Part shown: positions 8,402 through 17,339 of the stretch, in pieces
How positions within the stretch are numbered: position 1 is the first letter of the stretch
How the letters are laid out: every line of letters begins with the position of its first letter
Assembly (NCBI RefSeq): GCF_014451325.2
Contig: NZ_JACSCH020000006.1
Span: 248,001 to 312,000, forward strand
Direction: 5' to 3'
Length of the DNA stretch: 64,000 bases
DNA from: Streptomyces sp. CB02980
Lineage (GTDB): Bacteria; Actinomycetota; Actinomycetes; Streptomycetales; Streptomycetaceae
Notes under the pieces: generated by a model
Told to the model about the DNA's origin: nothing
Database searches by the model: none
The model's input: the letters and a program-made list of their open reading frames with translations, nothing else
Made by a program: the position numbers and the translations under genes

Positions 8402-9894
8402 AGCGACGGAGCCTCCTCAAGCAGCGGGTGCCCCCACTTTTCCACGAAGGCGGCCTCGACGGCGGCGCCGACCTTGTACAGCCGGTCGTCCTTCATGGCG
8501 GGAGCGATGATCTGCAGGCCGACCGGCAGACCGTCCTCGGGCGCCAGGCCGCAGGGCAGCGACATGGCGGCGTTGCCGGCCAGGTTGGTCGGGATGGTGC
8601 ACAGGTCCGCGAGGTACATCGCCATCGGGTCGTCGGCACGCTCGCCGATCGGGAAGGCGGTGGTGGGGGTCGTCGGGGAGACGATCACGTCCACCTCCTC
8701 GAAGGCCTTCTCGAACTCGCGGGTGATCAGGGTCCGCACCTTCTGGGCCGAGCCGTAGTACGCGTCGTAGTAGCCGGAGCTCAGCGCGTACGTACCGAGG
8801 ATGATGCGGCGCTTGACCTCGTCGCCGAAGCCGGCCTCACGGGTGAGGGCGGTGACGTCCTCGGCGGACCGCGTGCCGTCGTCGCCGACCCGGAGGCCGT
8901 ACCGCATGGCGTCGAAGCGGGCCAGGTTGGAGGAGCACTCCGACGGCGCGATCAGGTAGTACGCCGAAAGGGCGAGGTCGAAGGTCGGGCAGTCCAGCTC
9001 GACGATCTCGGCGCCCAGCGACTTGAGCAGCTCGACGGACTCGTCGAAGCGCTGCACGACACCGGCCTGGTAGCCCTCGCCGCGGAACTGCTTGACGACA
9101 CCGACGCGCATGCCGGCGACCGAGCCGTTGCGCGCGGCCTCGACGACCGGCGGGACCGGGGCGTCGATGGAGGTCGAGTCGAGCGGGTCGTGCCCGGCGA
9201 TCGCCTCGTGCAGGAGGGCCGCGTCCAGGACCGTACGGGCGCAGGGGCCGCCCTGGTCGAGGGAGGACGAGAAGGCCACCATGCCGTAGCGGGAGACGCC
9301 GCCGTAGGTCGGCTTGACGCCGACGGTGCCGGTGACGGCGGCGGGCTGGCGGATCGAGCCGCCGGTGTCCGTGCCGATGGCGAGGGGCGCCTCGTACGCG
9401 GCGAGGGCGGCGGACGAGCCACCGCCGGAGCCGCCGGGGATCCGGGTCAGGTCCCAGGGGTTGCCGGTCGGACCGTACGCGCTGTTCTCGGTGGAGGACC
9501 CCATGGCGAACTCGTCCATGTTGGTCTTGCCGAGGATGACGACGTCGGCGGCCTTCAGGTTCTTGACCAGGGTCGCGTCGTACGGCGGGATCCAGCCCTC
9601 GAGGATCTTCGAGCCCACGGTCGTCGGCATGCCGGCGGTGGTGAAGATGTCCTTGAGCGCGAGCGGCACACCGGCGAGCGGGCCGAGCTTCTCGCCGCGG
9701 GCGCGCTTCTCGTCGACGGCACGGGCCTGGGCGAGCGCGCCCTCACGGTCGACGTGCAGGAAGGCGTGGACCTTCTCGTCGACGGCCTCGATGCGGGCGA
9801 GGTGCGCCTCGGTGACCTCGACGGCGGTCAGTTCGCCGGCGGCGATCTTCCCGGCGATCTCGGCCGCGGTGAGCTTGATGATGTTGTCCGTCAT
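8398..9894 (-). CDS. gatA: Aspartyl/glutamyl-tRNA amidotransferase subunit A (amidase)
   Basis: GatA subunit (498 aa), the amidase-signature enzyme that hydrolyses glutamine or asparagine to supply ammonia to GatB. The Ser-cisSer-Lys triad region is intact: Lys in GVPLALKDIF, the Gly/Ser-rich signature RIPGGSGGGSSAALAA, and the nucleophile region GTDTGGSIRQPAA. Length is normal. ATG at 9892-9894, only 5 bp after the gatC stop. Its stop overlaps the start of the small downstream gene (GTGA). Second gene of the operon started by gatC. Confidence 0.97.
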   Translation of the reverse strand: MTDNIIKLTAAEIAGKIAAGELTAVEVTEAHLARIEAVDEKVHAFLHVDREGALAQARAVDEKRARGEKLGPLAGVPLALKDIFTTAGMPTTVGSKILEGWIPPYDATLVKNLKAADVVILGKTNMDEFAMGSSTENSAYGPTGNPWDLTRIPGGSGGGSSAALAAYEAPLAIGTDTGGSIRQPAAVTGTVGVKPTYGGVSRYGMVAFSSSLDQGGPCARTVLDAALLHEAIAGHDPLDSTSIDAPVPPVVEAARNGSVAGMRVGVVKQFRGEGYQAGVVQRFDESVELLKSLGAEIVELDCPTFDLALSAYYLIAPSECSSNLARFDAMRYGLRVGDDGTRSAEDVTALTREAGFGDEVKRRIILGTYALSSGYYDAYYGSAQKVRTLITREFEKAFEEVDVIVSPTTPTTAFPIGERADDPMAMYLADLCTIPTNLAGNAAMSLPCGLAPEDGLPVGLQIIAPAMKDDRLYKVGAAVEAAFVEKWGHPLLEEAPSL

Positions 9895-9899
9895 GACTG

Positions 9900-10196
9900 T
9901 TAGTCCTCCCCCAGGATCTGCGGCACCTTGAAACGCTGCTGCTCCTGGGCCGGGGCGCCGGAGAGCGCCTGCTCGGGGGTGAGCGACGGACGGACCTCGT
10001 CCGCGCGCATGACATTGGTCAGCGGCAGCGGGTGGGAGGTCGGCGGTACGTCTTGGTCGGCGACCTCGGAGACGCGGGCGACCGCGCCGATGATGTCGTC
10101 GAGCTGGCCGGCGAAGTGATCGAGTTCTTCGCCCTTCAGCTCCAGACGCGCCAGCCGTGCGAGGTGGGCGACCTCCTCGCGCGTGATGCCAGGCAT
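9900..10196 (-). CDS. gatC: Aspartyl/glutamyl-tRNA amidotransferase subunit C
   Basis: GatC (98 aa), the small belt-like subunit that holds GatA and GatB together. Typical sequence: MPGITREEVAHLARLARLEL at the N-terminus, FAGQLDDIIGAVARVSEVA in the middle, and VPPTSHPLPLTNVMRADEV, where the chain wraps around GatA. The ATG at 10194-10196 gives the exact family N-terminus. First gene of the gatC-gatA-small protein-gatB operon. A TAGGAT -10-like hexamer lies about 38 bp upstream. Confidence 0.97.
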   Translation of the reverse strand: MPGITREEVAHLARLARLELKGEELDHFAGQLDDIIGAVARVSEVADQDVPPTSHPLPLTNVMRADEVRPSLTPEQALSGAPAQEQQRFKVPQILGED

Positions 10197-10233
10197 GCGG
10201 ATCCTCACGGGGTGAGCTTGATGGTGTGGGCCC

Positions 10234-10239
10234 ATCCTA
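10234..10239 (-). promoter_or_regulatory. Candidate -10 box of the gatCAB operon
   Basis: On the minus strand the hexamer TAGGAT, the common Streptomyces vegetative -10 sequence, lies 38 bp upstream of the gatC ATG in the gap after the rmdB-like gene. I found no convincing -35 at 17-18 bp. Confidence 0.45.
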
Positions 10240-10272
10240 TGGGGCCGGTGCCGCTGCCCGTGAAACGGTTTG

Positions 10273-10292
10273 CCCGGGGTCGTCTCCCCGGG
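10273..10292 (-). terminator. Hairpin after the GGDEF-EAL gene
   Basis: Perfect 7-bp GC arms CCCGGGG/CCCCGGG around a 6-nt loop, 10 bp downstream of the GGDEF-EAL stop and before the gatC promoter. It separates the two transcription units. Confidence 0.6.
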
Positions 10293-10302
10293 TGGACGAG
10301 GC

Positions 10303-12417
10303 CTACGGAACGACCTGGCCGGAGGGGTGGTCCACGTCGAGTTCGGCGGCGATGTCGGCGGGTCGGCGCCAGCCGCGCTCGCCGCGGGCGAGCAGCCACG
10401 CGGTGGCCTCGCCGGGCGGCATCGCGGCGGCGACGAGCCAGCCCTGGACGGCGTCGCAGCCCAGGTCGCGCAGGCGCTCCCAGGTCTCGTCGTCCTCGAC
10501 GCCCTCGGCGACGACGAGGAGGCCGAGGGAGTGGGCGAGGTCGACGGTGCAGCGGACGATCTCGGCGTCCTCGGTGTCGACGGCGAGCCGGGCGACGAAG
10601 GAGCGGTCGATCTTCAGTTCGCTGACGGGGAGCCGGCGCAGATGGACGAGGGAGGAGTAGCCGGTGCCGAAGTCGTCGAGGGACATCTTGACGCCGTGGC
10701 CGGTGAGGCCGTTGAGGGTGTCGGCGGCGCGCTGGGGGTCCTCCAGGAGGACGTGCTCCGTTATCTCCAGCTGGAGCGCGCCGGCCGGGACGCCGTGGCG
10801 GGCGAGCCGGGCGGCGACGGCGCCGGCGAAGCCGGGGGTGTGCACGTCGCGGGGCGAGACGTTGACGGCGACCGGGACGTTGAGGCCCTGGGCGCGCCAG
10901 CGGGCGACCTGGGCGAGGGCGGTCTCCAGGACGTACTCGGTGAGGTGCGGCATCAGGCCGGAGGACTCGGCGATGGCGATGAACTCGTCCGGCGGGACCT
11001 TGCCGCGCTCGGGGTGGACCCAGCGGACGAGGGCTTCGAGTCCGGCGACCTGGCCGTCGAAGCGGACCTTGGGCTGGTAGTGGAGTTCGACCTCGCCGGC
11101 GTCGAGCGCGCGGCGCAGGTCGCCGAGGAGGCCGAGCCGGTCGGGGGTGTTGGAGTCGCGCTTGGACTCGTAGACCTCGACGCCGGTGCGGTCGCGCTTG
11201 GCCTGGTACATGGCGACGTCGGCGCGGCGCAGCAGGCCTTCGGCGTCGAGGGCGTGGTCGGGGAAGACGGCTACGCCCGCGCTGGCCTCCAGGACGAGGG
11301 TGAGTCCGTCGAGGTCGAGCGGGGAGGAGAGTTCCGCGACGAGGTGGCGGGCGACCCGCTGGGCGCTGGTGGTGGAGTCGGCGGTGGGCAGCAGGACGGC
11401 GAACTCGTCGCCGCCGAGCCGGGCGGCCTCGGCGCCGCGGGGCAGGGCGAGGCGGAGCCGGTCGGCGATCTGGAGGAGCAGCCGGTCGCCCGCGAGGTGT
11501 CCGAGGGTGTCGTTGACCGATCGGAAGCGGTCGAGGTCGATCAGGACGAGGGCGGCGCGGGCCCCTTCGCCTTCGGCCTCCTCCAGGGCGGTCCAGGCCC
11601 GTTCGAGGAGCCACTGGCGGTTGGGGAGCCCGGTCAGCGGGTCGCGCAGCTGTTCCTCGGCGCGGGCGCGGGCGATCCACAGGGTGGAGTCGAGGGCGAT
11701 GAGGGGGACGGCGAAGAGCGGCAGCAGGACGGGCCGGGTGGCGGCGACGACGCAGATCAGCGGGGCGATGCCGAGCAGGGCGACGGCGACGAGGCCCTGT
11801 CTCAGGAGCGCGGTGCGGGCGACGGTGGGCAGCCCGCGGGTCTGCGGGGCGAGCGTGTACCACAGGAGGAGCCGGGTCACCACGAGGTAGGTGGCGGCGG
11901 CGAGGACGACTTCCGGGAGGTCCCCGATCGTCCAGTCGAGGGGCTGCCAGGGCTGTTCGACGGTGGGGACGTCGCCGAAGAGGGCGAGGACGAGGGCGGC
12001 GGCGGCGACTCCGAGGACGTCGGCGGCGCCGTGCAGCAGGCCCTGTCGCCAGCGGTGCCGGCGGGCCGCGCCGACCAGGGTGACGACGGTCATCGAGACG
12101 AGTCCGGCCGGCACCCAGCCGTAGAGCAGGAGGACGGCGAGGGTGAGGGCGGCGCCCGAACCGGTGCCGCCCCACCAGCGGTCGCGGCCGAGGGCGACCA
12201 GATGGCCGACGATGAGGCCGGTGAGGACCGCGAGGGACCAGCCGGTGACCCCGCCGGGGAAGAGGCCGCTGCCGGCGCTCAGGCCCTGCTGGAGGCCGAC
12301 GACGAGTACGACGGCGGCGATGCCCACCACGGCTGCGGGCAGCCGGGAGGTGAAACCCGGGGACACCACACGGCCGTGCGGCCGTGGGACCGGGGCGGCG
12401 CTCTCGGTCGGTTCCAT
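10303..12417 (-). CDS. rmdB: Membrane GGDEF-EAL c-di-GMP turnover protein (RmdB-like)
   Basis: Bifunctional-type c-di-GMP enzyme of 704 aa. About eight membrane segments occupy residues 30-255, for example AAVVGIAAVVLVVGLQQGL and GWSLAVLTGLIVGHLVALG. A GGDEF domain follows (about 265-430) with the motif intact in AARLGGDEFAVLL, but no RxxD inhibitory site five residues before it. The C-terminal EAL domain (about 440-695) keeps EAL in LEALVRWVHP, the NVSPRD metal block, the DDFGTGYSS loop and LKIDRSF, so phosphodiesterase activity is expected. In S. coelicolor the gene next to ligA and gatCAB is, as I recall, rmdB, a membrane c-di-GMP phosphodiesterase affecting development. Symbol given on domain layout plus position. 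ATG at 12415-12417, with GAGAGG about 7 nt upstream; a GTG at 12432 is possible. Confidence 0.85.
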   Translation of the reverse strand: MEPTESAAPVPRPHGRVVSPGFTSRLPAAVVGIAAVVLVVGLQQGLSAGSGLFPGGVTGWSLAVLTGLIVGHLVALGRDRWWGGTGSGAALTLAVLLLYGWVPAGLVSMTVVTLVGAARRHRWRQGLLHGAADVLGVAAAALVLALFGDVPTVEQPWQPLDWTIGDLPEVVLAAATYLVVTRLLLWYTLAPQTRGLPTVARTALLRQGLVAVALLGIAPLICVVAATRPVLLPLFAVPLIALDSTLWIARARAEEQLRDPLTGLPNRQWLLERAWTALEEAEGEGARAALVLIDLDRFRSVNDTLGHLAGDRLLLQIADRLRLALPRGAEAARLGGDEFAVLLPTADSTTSAQRVARHLVAELSSPLDLDGLTLVLEASAGVAVFPDHALDAEGLLRRADVAMYQAKRDRTGVEVYESKRDSNTPDRLGLLGDLRRALDAGEVELHYQPKVRFDGQVAGLEALVRWVHPERGKVPPDEFIAIAESSGLMPHLTEYVLETALAQVARWRAQGLNVPVAVNVSPRDVHTPGFAGAVAARLARHGVPAGALQLEITEHVLLEDPQRAADTLNGLTGHGVKMSLDDFGTGYSSLVHLRRLPVSELKIDRSFVARLAVDTEDAEIVRCTVDLAHSLGLLVVAEGVEDDETWERLRDLGCDAVQGWLVAAAMPPGEATAWLLARGERGWRRPADIAAELDVDHPSGQVVP

Positions 12418-12764
12418 TCCCGTCCCTCTCACAGGCGGCGGTGCCGTCGGTGTGCGATGGGCCGCGGTCAGGCGGCCGTCCGTCGTCCGGCCGTCCGTCG
12501 TCAGGCCGTCCGTCGTGCGTCCGCCGTCGGGCGGTCGTACGTCGTGCCTCGGGGCCGTTGTCCTGACGCCACGACCGGCAGAGCCCTCGCGCGGTCGTGC
12601 AGGACTGGGCGCACGGTCACCACACTAGGCCGCCGAGGGCGTCGACGGGCAGCGCTCTCCCTGTCTTGCCCGAATGCGACCAGGCCACCCGTAACGATCT
12701 GGTATGCGCCGAACGGGTGACCGTCGCACGGTCCTCGGGCGGGGTGCGGGCGGGGTGCCGACGG
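12418..12764. other. Gene-free stretch with 15-bp tandem repeats
   Basis: The 347 bp between the rmdB-like start and the ligA stop hold no convincing gene. Three copies of a 15-bp unit (GGCCGTCCGTCGTC plus one base) lie at 12474-12487, 12489-12502 and 12504-12517, followed by degenerate copies. The promoter of the GGDEF-EAL gene must lie here, but I could not pick clear -10/-35 boxes. Confidence 0.6.
12474..12517. repeat. 15-bp tandem repeat, three copies
   Basis: Units GGCCGTCCGTCGTC, GGCCGTCCGTCGTC and GGCCGTCCGTCGTG, separated by single bases, about 60 bp upstream of the GGDEF-EAL start codon. Confidence 0.8.
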
Positions 12765-14945
12765 CTACTCCGCGACGGGGACCGCGGCCTCCCGAGCGGC
12801 GTCGGGCCCTTGTTCGAGCAGGATCGCGAAGCCGTCCTCGTCCAGAACCGGAACCTTCAACTGCATCGCCTTGTCGTACTTCGAACCAGGGTTTTCACCG
12901 ACGACCACGAAGGCGGTCTTCTTCGAAACGGAACCGGTCACCTTCGCACCGAGGCTCTGGAGGGACTCTTTTGCGCCATCCCTGGTGAACTTCTCCAGAG
13001 TGCCGGTCACCACGACCGTGAGGCCCTCCAGCGGGCGCGGACCGACATCCTCCCCGGCGCCCTCGTCCTCCAGAGTGACCCCGGCCGTGCGCCACTTGCG
13101 CACGATCTCGCGGTGCCACTCCTCGGAGAACCACTGCTTCACCGCGGTCGCGATGATCCCGCCGACCCCGTCGACGGCCGCCAGCTCCTCCTCGCTCGCC
13201 TGCTCGATCCGCTCCAGCGAGCGGAACTCACGGGCCAGCGCCTCGGCCGCGACCGGCCCCACGTGCCGGATGGAGAGGCCGTTGATGAAGCGGGCCAGCG
13301 GGCGCGTCTTCGCGGCCGCGATGTTCTCCAGCATCGACAGGGCGTTCTTCTTCGGCTCGCCCTTCTGGTTGGCGAAGACCGTGACGATCTTCTCCTCGCC
13401 GGTCTTCGGGTCCCGCCGGGGCAGTCCGCTGTCCGGGTCGAGGACGTACGCCTTGATCGGCAGCAGCTGTTCGATGGTGAGGTCGAAGAGGTCGCCCTCG
13501 TCCAACAGCGGGGGCTCGGCTGGCTCCAGGGGGCGGGTGAGCGCCGCCGCGGCCACCGCGCCGAAGTTCTCGATGTCCAGGCACTGGCGCCCGGCGAGGA
13601 AGAAGAGGCGCTCGCGCAGCTGGGCCGGGCAGGTCCGGGCGTTCGGGCAGCGGAGGTCGATGTCGCCCTCCTTCATCGCCTTCAGCGGCGTCCCGCACTC
13701 GGGGCACTCGGCGGGCATCACGAACTCCCGCTCGCTGCCGTCCCGCAGGTCGGCGACCGGCCCGAGGATCTCCGGGATGACGTCGCCGGCCTTGCGCAGC
13801 ACGACGGTGTCGCCGATCAGCACGCCCTTGGCCTTCACCACCTCCTGGTTGTGGAGGGTGGCGAACTCGACCTCGGAGCCGGCCACGGTCACCGGCTCCA
13901 CCTGCGCGTACGGGGTGACGCGGCCGGTCCTGCCGACGCCGACCTTGATGTCGATCAACTTGGTGTTGACCTCCTCCGGCGCGTACTTCCAGGCGATGGC
14001 CCAGCGCGGGGCGCGCGCGGTGGAGCCGAGCCGGCCCTGGAGCGGGATCTCGTCGAGCTTGACGACGACGCCGTCGATCTCGTGCTCCACGGAGTGACGG
14101 TTCTCCCCGAAGTACGCGATGAACTCCCGCACCTCGTCGAGCGAACCGACCACCTTGTTGTGCCGGGCGGTGGGCAGGCCCCATTCGTGGAGGAGCGCGT
14201 ACGTGTCGGAGAGCCGGGAGATGTCGAAGCCCTCGCGGGCGCCGATGCCGTGGACGACCATGTGGAGCGGTCGGGAGGCGGTGACCTTGGGGTCCTTCTG
14301 GCGGAGCGAACCCGCCGCCGCGTTCCTCGGGTTGGCGAAGGGCTTGTCGCCGGCCTCCACCAGGCGGGCGTTGAGCCCCTCGAAGGCCTCCATCGGGAAG
14401 TAGACCTCGCCGCGGATCTCCACGAGGTCCGGGATCCGGTCCCCGTGCAGCCGCTCCGGGATGTCGCCGATCGTCCGCACGTTGGGCGTGATGTCCTCGC
14501 CGGCGCGGCCGTCGCCGCGGGTGGCGGCCCGGGTCAGCCGCCCGTGCTCGTACGTCAGGTTGACCGCGAGGCCGTCGACCTTGAGCTCGCACAGGTAGTG
14601 GAACTCGGGGGTGCCGACGTCCCGCGCGACCCGCTCGGCCCAGGTGGCCAGCTCCTCGTCGTCGAAGGCGTTGTCGAGGGAGAGCATCCGCTCGCGGTGC
14701 TCGACGGAGGTGAACTCGGTCTCGTACTGCCCCGCGACCTTCTGCGTCGGCGAGTCCGGCGTCCGCAGCTCCGGGTACTCCTCCTCCAGCGCCTCCAGGG
14801 CGCGCAGGAGCGTGTCGAAGTCGCCGTCGCTGATGACCGGCTGGTCCTTCACGTAGTACCGGAAGCGGTGCTCCTCGACCTGCTCGGCCAGTTCGGCGTG
14901 CTTCTCCCGTGCCTCGGCGGGCAGGGCCCCCTGTTCGACTGCCAC
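12765..14945 (-). CDS. ligA: NAD-dependent DNA ligase
   Basis: Replicative DNA ligase A (726 aa) sealing nicks with NAD as cofactor. Domains in order: the Ia NAD-binding region (HRFRYYVKDQPVISDGDFD), the adenylation domain with the nucleophilic Lys in CELKVDGLAVNL, and an OB fold. Next is a four-Cys zinc finger (CPECGTPLK and CPNARTCPAQ), then helix-hairpin-helix repeats (for example INGLSIRHVGPVAAEALA) and a C-terminal BRCT domain (LEGLTVVVTGTLEKFTRDGA). The GTG at 14943-14945 has GGGAGG 10 nt upstream and gives a normal family N-terminus; a longer reading upstream has no support. Last gene of a four-gene minus-strand run starting with the LOG-like gene, 32 bp after the MetE-like gene. Confidence 0.97.
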   Translation of the reverse strand: MAVEQGALPAEAREKHAELAEQVEEHRFRYYVKDQPVISDGDFDTLLRALEALEEEYPELRTPDSPTQKVAGQYETEFTSVEHRERMLSLDNAFDDEELATWAERVARDVGTPEFHYLCELKVDGLAVNLTYEHGRLTRAATRGDGRAGEDITPNVRTIGDIPERLHGDRIPDLVEIRGEVYFPMEAFEGLNARLVEAGDKPFANPRNAAAGSLRQKDPKVTASRPLHMVVHGIGAREGFDISRLSDTYALLHEWGLPTARHNKVVGSLDEVREFIAYFGENRHSVEHEIDGVVVKLDEIPLQGRLGSTARAPRWAIAWKYAPEEVNTKLIDIKVGVGRTGRVTPYAQVEPVTVAGSEVEFATLHNQEVVKAKGVLIGDTVVLRKAGDVIPEILGPVADLRDGSEREFVMPAECPECGTPLKAMKEGDIDLRCPNARTCPAQLRERLFFLAGRQCLDIENFGAVAAAALTRPLEPAEPPLLDEGDLFDLTIEQLLPIKAYVLDPDSGLPRRDPKTGEEKIVTVFANQKGEPKKNALSMLENIAAAKTRPLARFINGLSIRHVGPVAAEALAREFRSLERIEQASEEELAAVDGVGGIIATAVKQWFSEEWHREIVRKWRTAGVTLEDEGAGEDVGPRPLEGLTVVVTGTLEKFTRDGAKESLQSLGAKVTGSVSKKTAFVVVGENPGSKYDKAMQLKVPVLDEDGFAILLEQGPDAAREAAVPVAE

Positions 14946-14977
14946 CTTCGTCCGTCCTCCCGTGCCTCGAAACCCGG

Positions 14978-15994
14978 TCACTCTGGGTTGTCCGCGAGCG
15001 ATCTCGCCGCCCGGGCGCAGTGGGCGAGCGCCGCCCGGGCGTAGGCGGGCGAAGCGCCCGCGAGCCCGCACGTGGGAGTGATGACCACGGACTCCGCGAG
15101 AGTCCCCGGATTCAGCCCCAGCCTGCGCCACAGCGTCCTGACACCCATGACGCTACCGCCCGGGTCGGACAATGGGCCGTCGGTGGACGCCACCACACCG
15201 GCGAAGAGCCTGGTACCGGCCTCCACGGCCTCGCCGATCGTGTCCTCGTCACGCTCGGTGAGCAGGGAGAAGTCGAACGAGACGCCCGAGGCACCGGACC
15301 GCCGGAGGAGCGCGAACGGGACGTCGGGGGCGCAGGAGTGGACGATCACCGGCCCGTCGTGGACGGCGATCACCTCGCGCAGGGCGCTCTCCACGACCTG
15401 CCGGTCGACGGCCCGGTAGGTGCGGTAGCCGCTGGCGGTGCGGACGTGGCCGCGCAGGACGGCGGTGAGCGAGGGCTCGTCGAGCTGGAGGACGACCCGG
15501 GCGCCCGGGATCCGCCTGCGCAGGTCCGCGAGGTGCTCGTGAAGGCCCTCGGCGAGCGAGCCGACGAGGTCGCGGCAGGCGCCGGCGTCGCCGAGGGCCG
15601 CCTCGCCGCCGTGCAGCTCCAGGGCCGCGGCGAGCGTCCAGGGGCCCACGGCCTGCACCTTGAGGGGTCCCTCGTACCCCTGGGTGAACTCCTCCAGGGC
15701 GTCCAGGTCCTCGCCCATCCAGGACCGGGCGCGCTTGGTGTCGCGGCCGGGCCGGTCGCTGATCCGCCAGCCGCTCGGCTCCACGTGCGCGTAGAGGTCG
15801 ACGAGCATCCCGATGGTCCGGCCGATCATGTCGGCGCCGGGACCGCGGGCGGGCAGCTCCGCGAGGTACGGGAAGTCCTCGAAGGACCCGGTGACGGTCT
15901 TCGCGGTCTCCCGGGCGTCGCCGCCCGGCATGGAGCCGACGCCGGTGGCGGGCCCCCAGAGCACGCGGTCGTCCTCAGCCTGCGTCTCGCTCAT
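14978..15994 (-). CDS. MetE-like (cobalamin-independent methionine synthase C-terminal-type) protein
   Basis: A 338-aa protein resembling only the catalytic C-terminal half of vitamin B12-independent methionine synthase (the UROD/MetE-like barrel). Recognisable blocks: ATGVGSMPGGDARETAK at the start, VQAVGPWTLAAALEL, VVLQLDEPSLTAVL, and a zinc-ligand candidate His-Cys in VIVHSCAPDVPFALL. A second Cys sits in ITPTCGLAGASPAYA near the C-terminus. Full MetE is about 750 aa; this short, N-domain-less form is a separate widespread actinobacterial family whose substrate is not established, so methionine synthesis is only a possibility. Starts 2 bp after the SDR stop, implying coupling, and precedes ligA by 32 bp. 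Confidence 0.8.
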   Translation of the reverse strand: MSETQAEDDRVLWGPATGVGSMPGGDARETAKTVTGSFEDFPYLAELPARGPGADMIGRTIGMLVDLYAHVEPSGWRISDRPGRDTKRARSWMGEDLDALEEFTQGYEGPLKVQAVGPWTLAAALELHGGEAALGDAGACRDLVGSLAEGLHEHLADLRRRIPGARVVLQLDEPSLTAVLRGHVRTASGYRTYRAVDRQVVESALREVIAVHDGPVIVHSCAPDVPFALLRRSGASGVSFDFSLLTERDEDTIGEAVEAGTRLFAGVVASTDGPLSDPGGSVMGVRTLWRRLGLNPGTLAESVVITPTCGLAGASPAYARAALAHCARAARSLADNPE

Positions 15995-15996
15995 GT

Positions 15997-16695
15997 CTAG
16001 CGTCCCGGACGAACGGTGAGGTCGTTGATCTCCGCGTCGCGCGGCAGGTCGATGGCGGTGAGGATCGCCGTCGCGACCGATTCGGGGTCGATCCACTTCG
16101 ACGGGTCGTACTCCTTGCCCTCCTGGGAGTGGACCTTGGCCTGCATGGGGCTCGCGGTACGGCCCGGGTAGACCGAGGTCACCCGCACGCCGTTGCCGTG
16201 CTCCTCGTGGCGCAGGGAGTCGGCGAGGGCCTTGAGGCCGTGCTTGGAGGCGGCGTACGCGCCCCATTCGGCGTGCGCGGCGAGCCCGGCTCCCGAGTTC
16301 ACGAAGACGACGTGGCCCTGGGAGACCCGCAGCTGGGGCAGGAGGTGCCGGGTCAGCTCGGCCGGGGCGACGAGGTTGACGTTGAGCTGGTGGTGCCAGG
16401 TCTTGGGGGTGAGGTCCCCGATCGGCCCGAGGTCGACGACGCCCGCGATGTGCAGCAGGCTGTCCACCTGCTCCGGCATGGTCTGGTGCGAGAACGCCCA
16501 GGAGAGCCGGTCCGGGTCGGCGAGGTCCCCGACGAGCGTGCGGGCGCCGGGGAACTGCGCGGCGAGCTCCTTGGCCCGCCCCGCGTCGCGCGCGTGGAGC
16601 ACGAGGTCGTCCCCGCGGGCGTGGAGGCGGCGCGCGACGGCCGCGCCGATGCCGGAACCGGCTCCGGTGATCACATGTGTAGCCATGGTCACCAT
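15997..16695 (-). CDS. Short-chain dehydrogenase/reductase
   Basis: Classical SDR oxidoreductase of 232 aa. The nucleotide-binding motif is TGAGSGIG near the N-terminus, the structural NxA-like block is HIAGVVDLG, and the active site is Ser in VNSGAGLAA with YAASK. LHARD after the second strand favours NADPH over NADH. Substrate not predictable. Start at the ATG 16693-16695; a second ATG 9 bp downstream (16686) is equally possible, as neither has a strong ribosome site. It lies 7 bp after the LOG-like gene and 2 bp before the MetE-like gene, so it is co-transcribed with them. Confidence 0.88.
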   Translation of the reverse strand: MVTMATHVITGAGSGIGAAVARRLHARGDDLVLHARDAGRAKELAAQFPGARTLVGDLADPDRLSWAFSHQTMPEQVDSLLHIAGVVDLGPIGDLTPKTWHHQLNVNLVAPAELTRHLLPQLRVSQGHVVFVNSGAGLAAHAEWGAYAASKHGLKALADSLRHEEHGNGVRVTSVYPGRTASPMQAKVHSQEGKEYDPSKWIDPESVATAILTAIDLPRDAEINDLTVRPGR

Positions 16696-16702
16696 GCTCG
16701 CA

Positions 16703-17242
16703 TCAGCGGGCGGCGATGTTCTCCTCCAGGTGGGTGAGGGCCGTCGGGGCGTCGTCGGCGAAGAGGACGAGGTCGGCGAGGGGGATCGGCAGGAAACCCT
16801 CCTCCTCCATCCGGCGGAACTGGGCCTTCAGTCCGTCGTAGAAGCCCGCCGTGTTCAGCAGGACGACCGGCTTGGTGTGCTTGCCGTGCTTCTTCAGCTC
16901 CAGGATCTCGGTGGCCTCGTCGAGGGTGCCGGTGCCGCCGACCATGACCACGACGGCATCGGACTTGGCGAGGAGGAGCGCCTTGCGCTCGGCCAGGTCC
17001 CCGGCGACGACCATCTCGTCGGCGTTCGGGCGGGCCTTGTGGGCGAGGAAGTCGACGGAGACGCCCACGAGCCGGCCGCCGGCCTCCTGGACGCCGTCGG
17101 CGACGACCTTCATCAGACCGGTGTCGGAGCCGCCCCAGACCAGGGTGTGGCCGGCCTTGCCGAGGAGCCGCGCGAAGTCGCGGGCGGGGCTCGTGTAGCG
17201 CTCGTCGAGGTCGGCCGCGGAGAGGAAGACACAGATGTTCAT
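16703..17242 (-). CDS. LOG-family (TIGR00730-type) Rossmann-fold protein
   Basis: A 179-aa protein of the family often mislabelled as lysine decarboxylase. Characterised members are nucleoside 5'-monophosphate phosphoribohydrolases, including cytokinin-activating LOG enzymes. The fold signature is present: ICVFLSAADL at the N-terminus, LVWGGSDTGLMKVVADGV, and VGGTGTLDEATEIL. The last differs from the canonical PGGxGTxxE: the Pro is Val and the Glu comes one residue late. The catalytic-site Arg expected after the first block is therefore worth checking. First gene of the four-gene run leading to ligA, with its ATG at 17240-17242, and divergent from the alpha/beta hydrolase gene. Confidence 0.82.
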   Translation of the reverse strand: MNICVFLSAADLDERYTSPARDFARLLGKAGHTLVWGGSDTGLMKVVADGVQEAGGRLVGVSVDFLAHKARPNADEMVVAGDLAERKALLLAKSDAVVVMVGGTGTLDEATEILELKKHGKHTKPVVLLNTAGFYDGLKAQFRRMEEEGFLPIPLADLVLFADDAPTALTHLEENIAAR

Positions 17243-17339
17243 GGCCCCACCGTAGGCCCTGACCAGCGGCTTCAACCTTGCTCCGAGAAATCCCGCTGTG
17301 GGGCGATGAGTTCCGGTGCCGGGTCCGGTCTCCCCTGCC

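Noticed and set aside
6631..10196. Functional link between gatCAB and the glutamyl-tRNA-using LanB enzyme
   Set aside because: Both draw on charged glutamyl-tRNA, but gatCAB is a core operon 44 kb away in its usual place, so co-location is coincidental.
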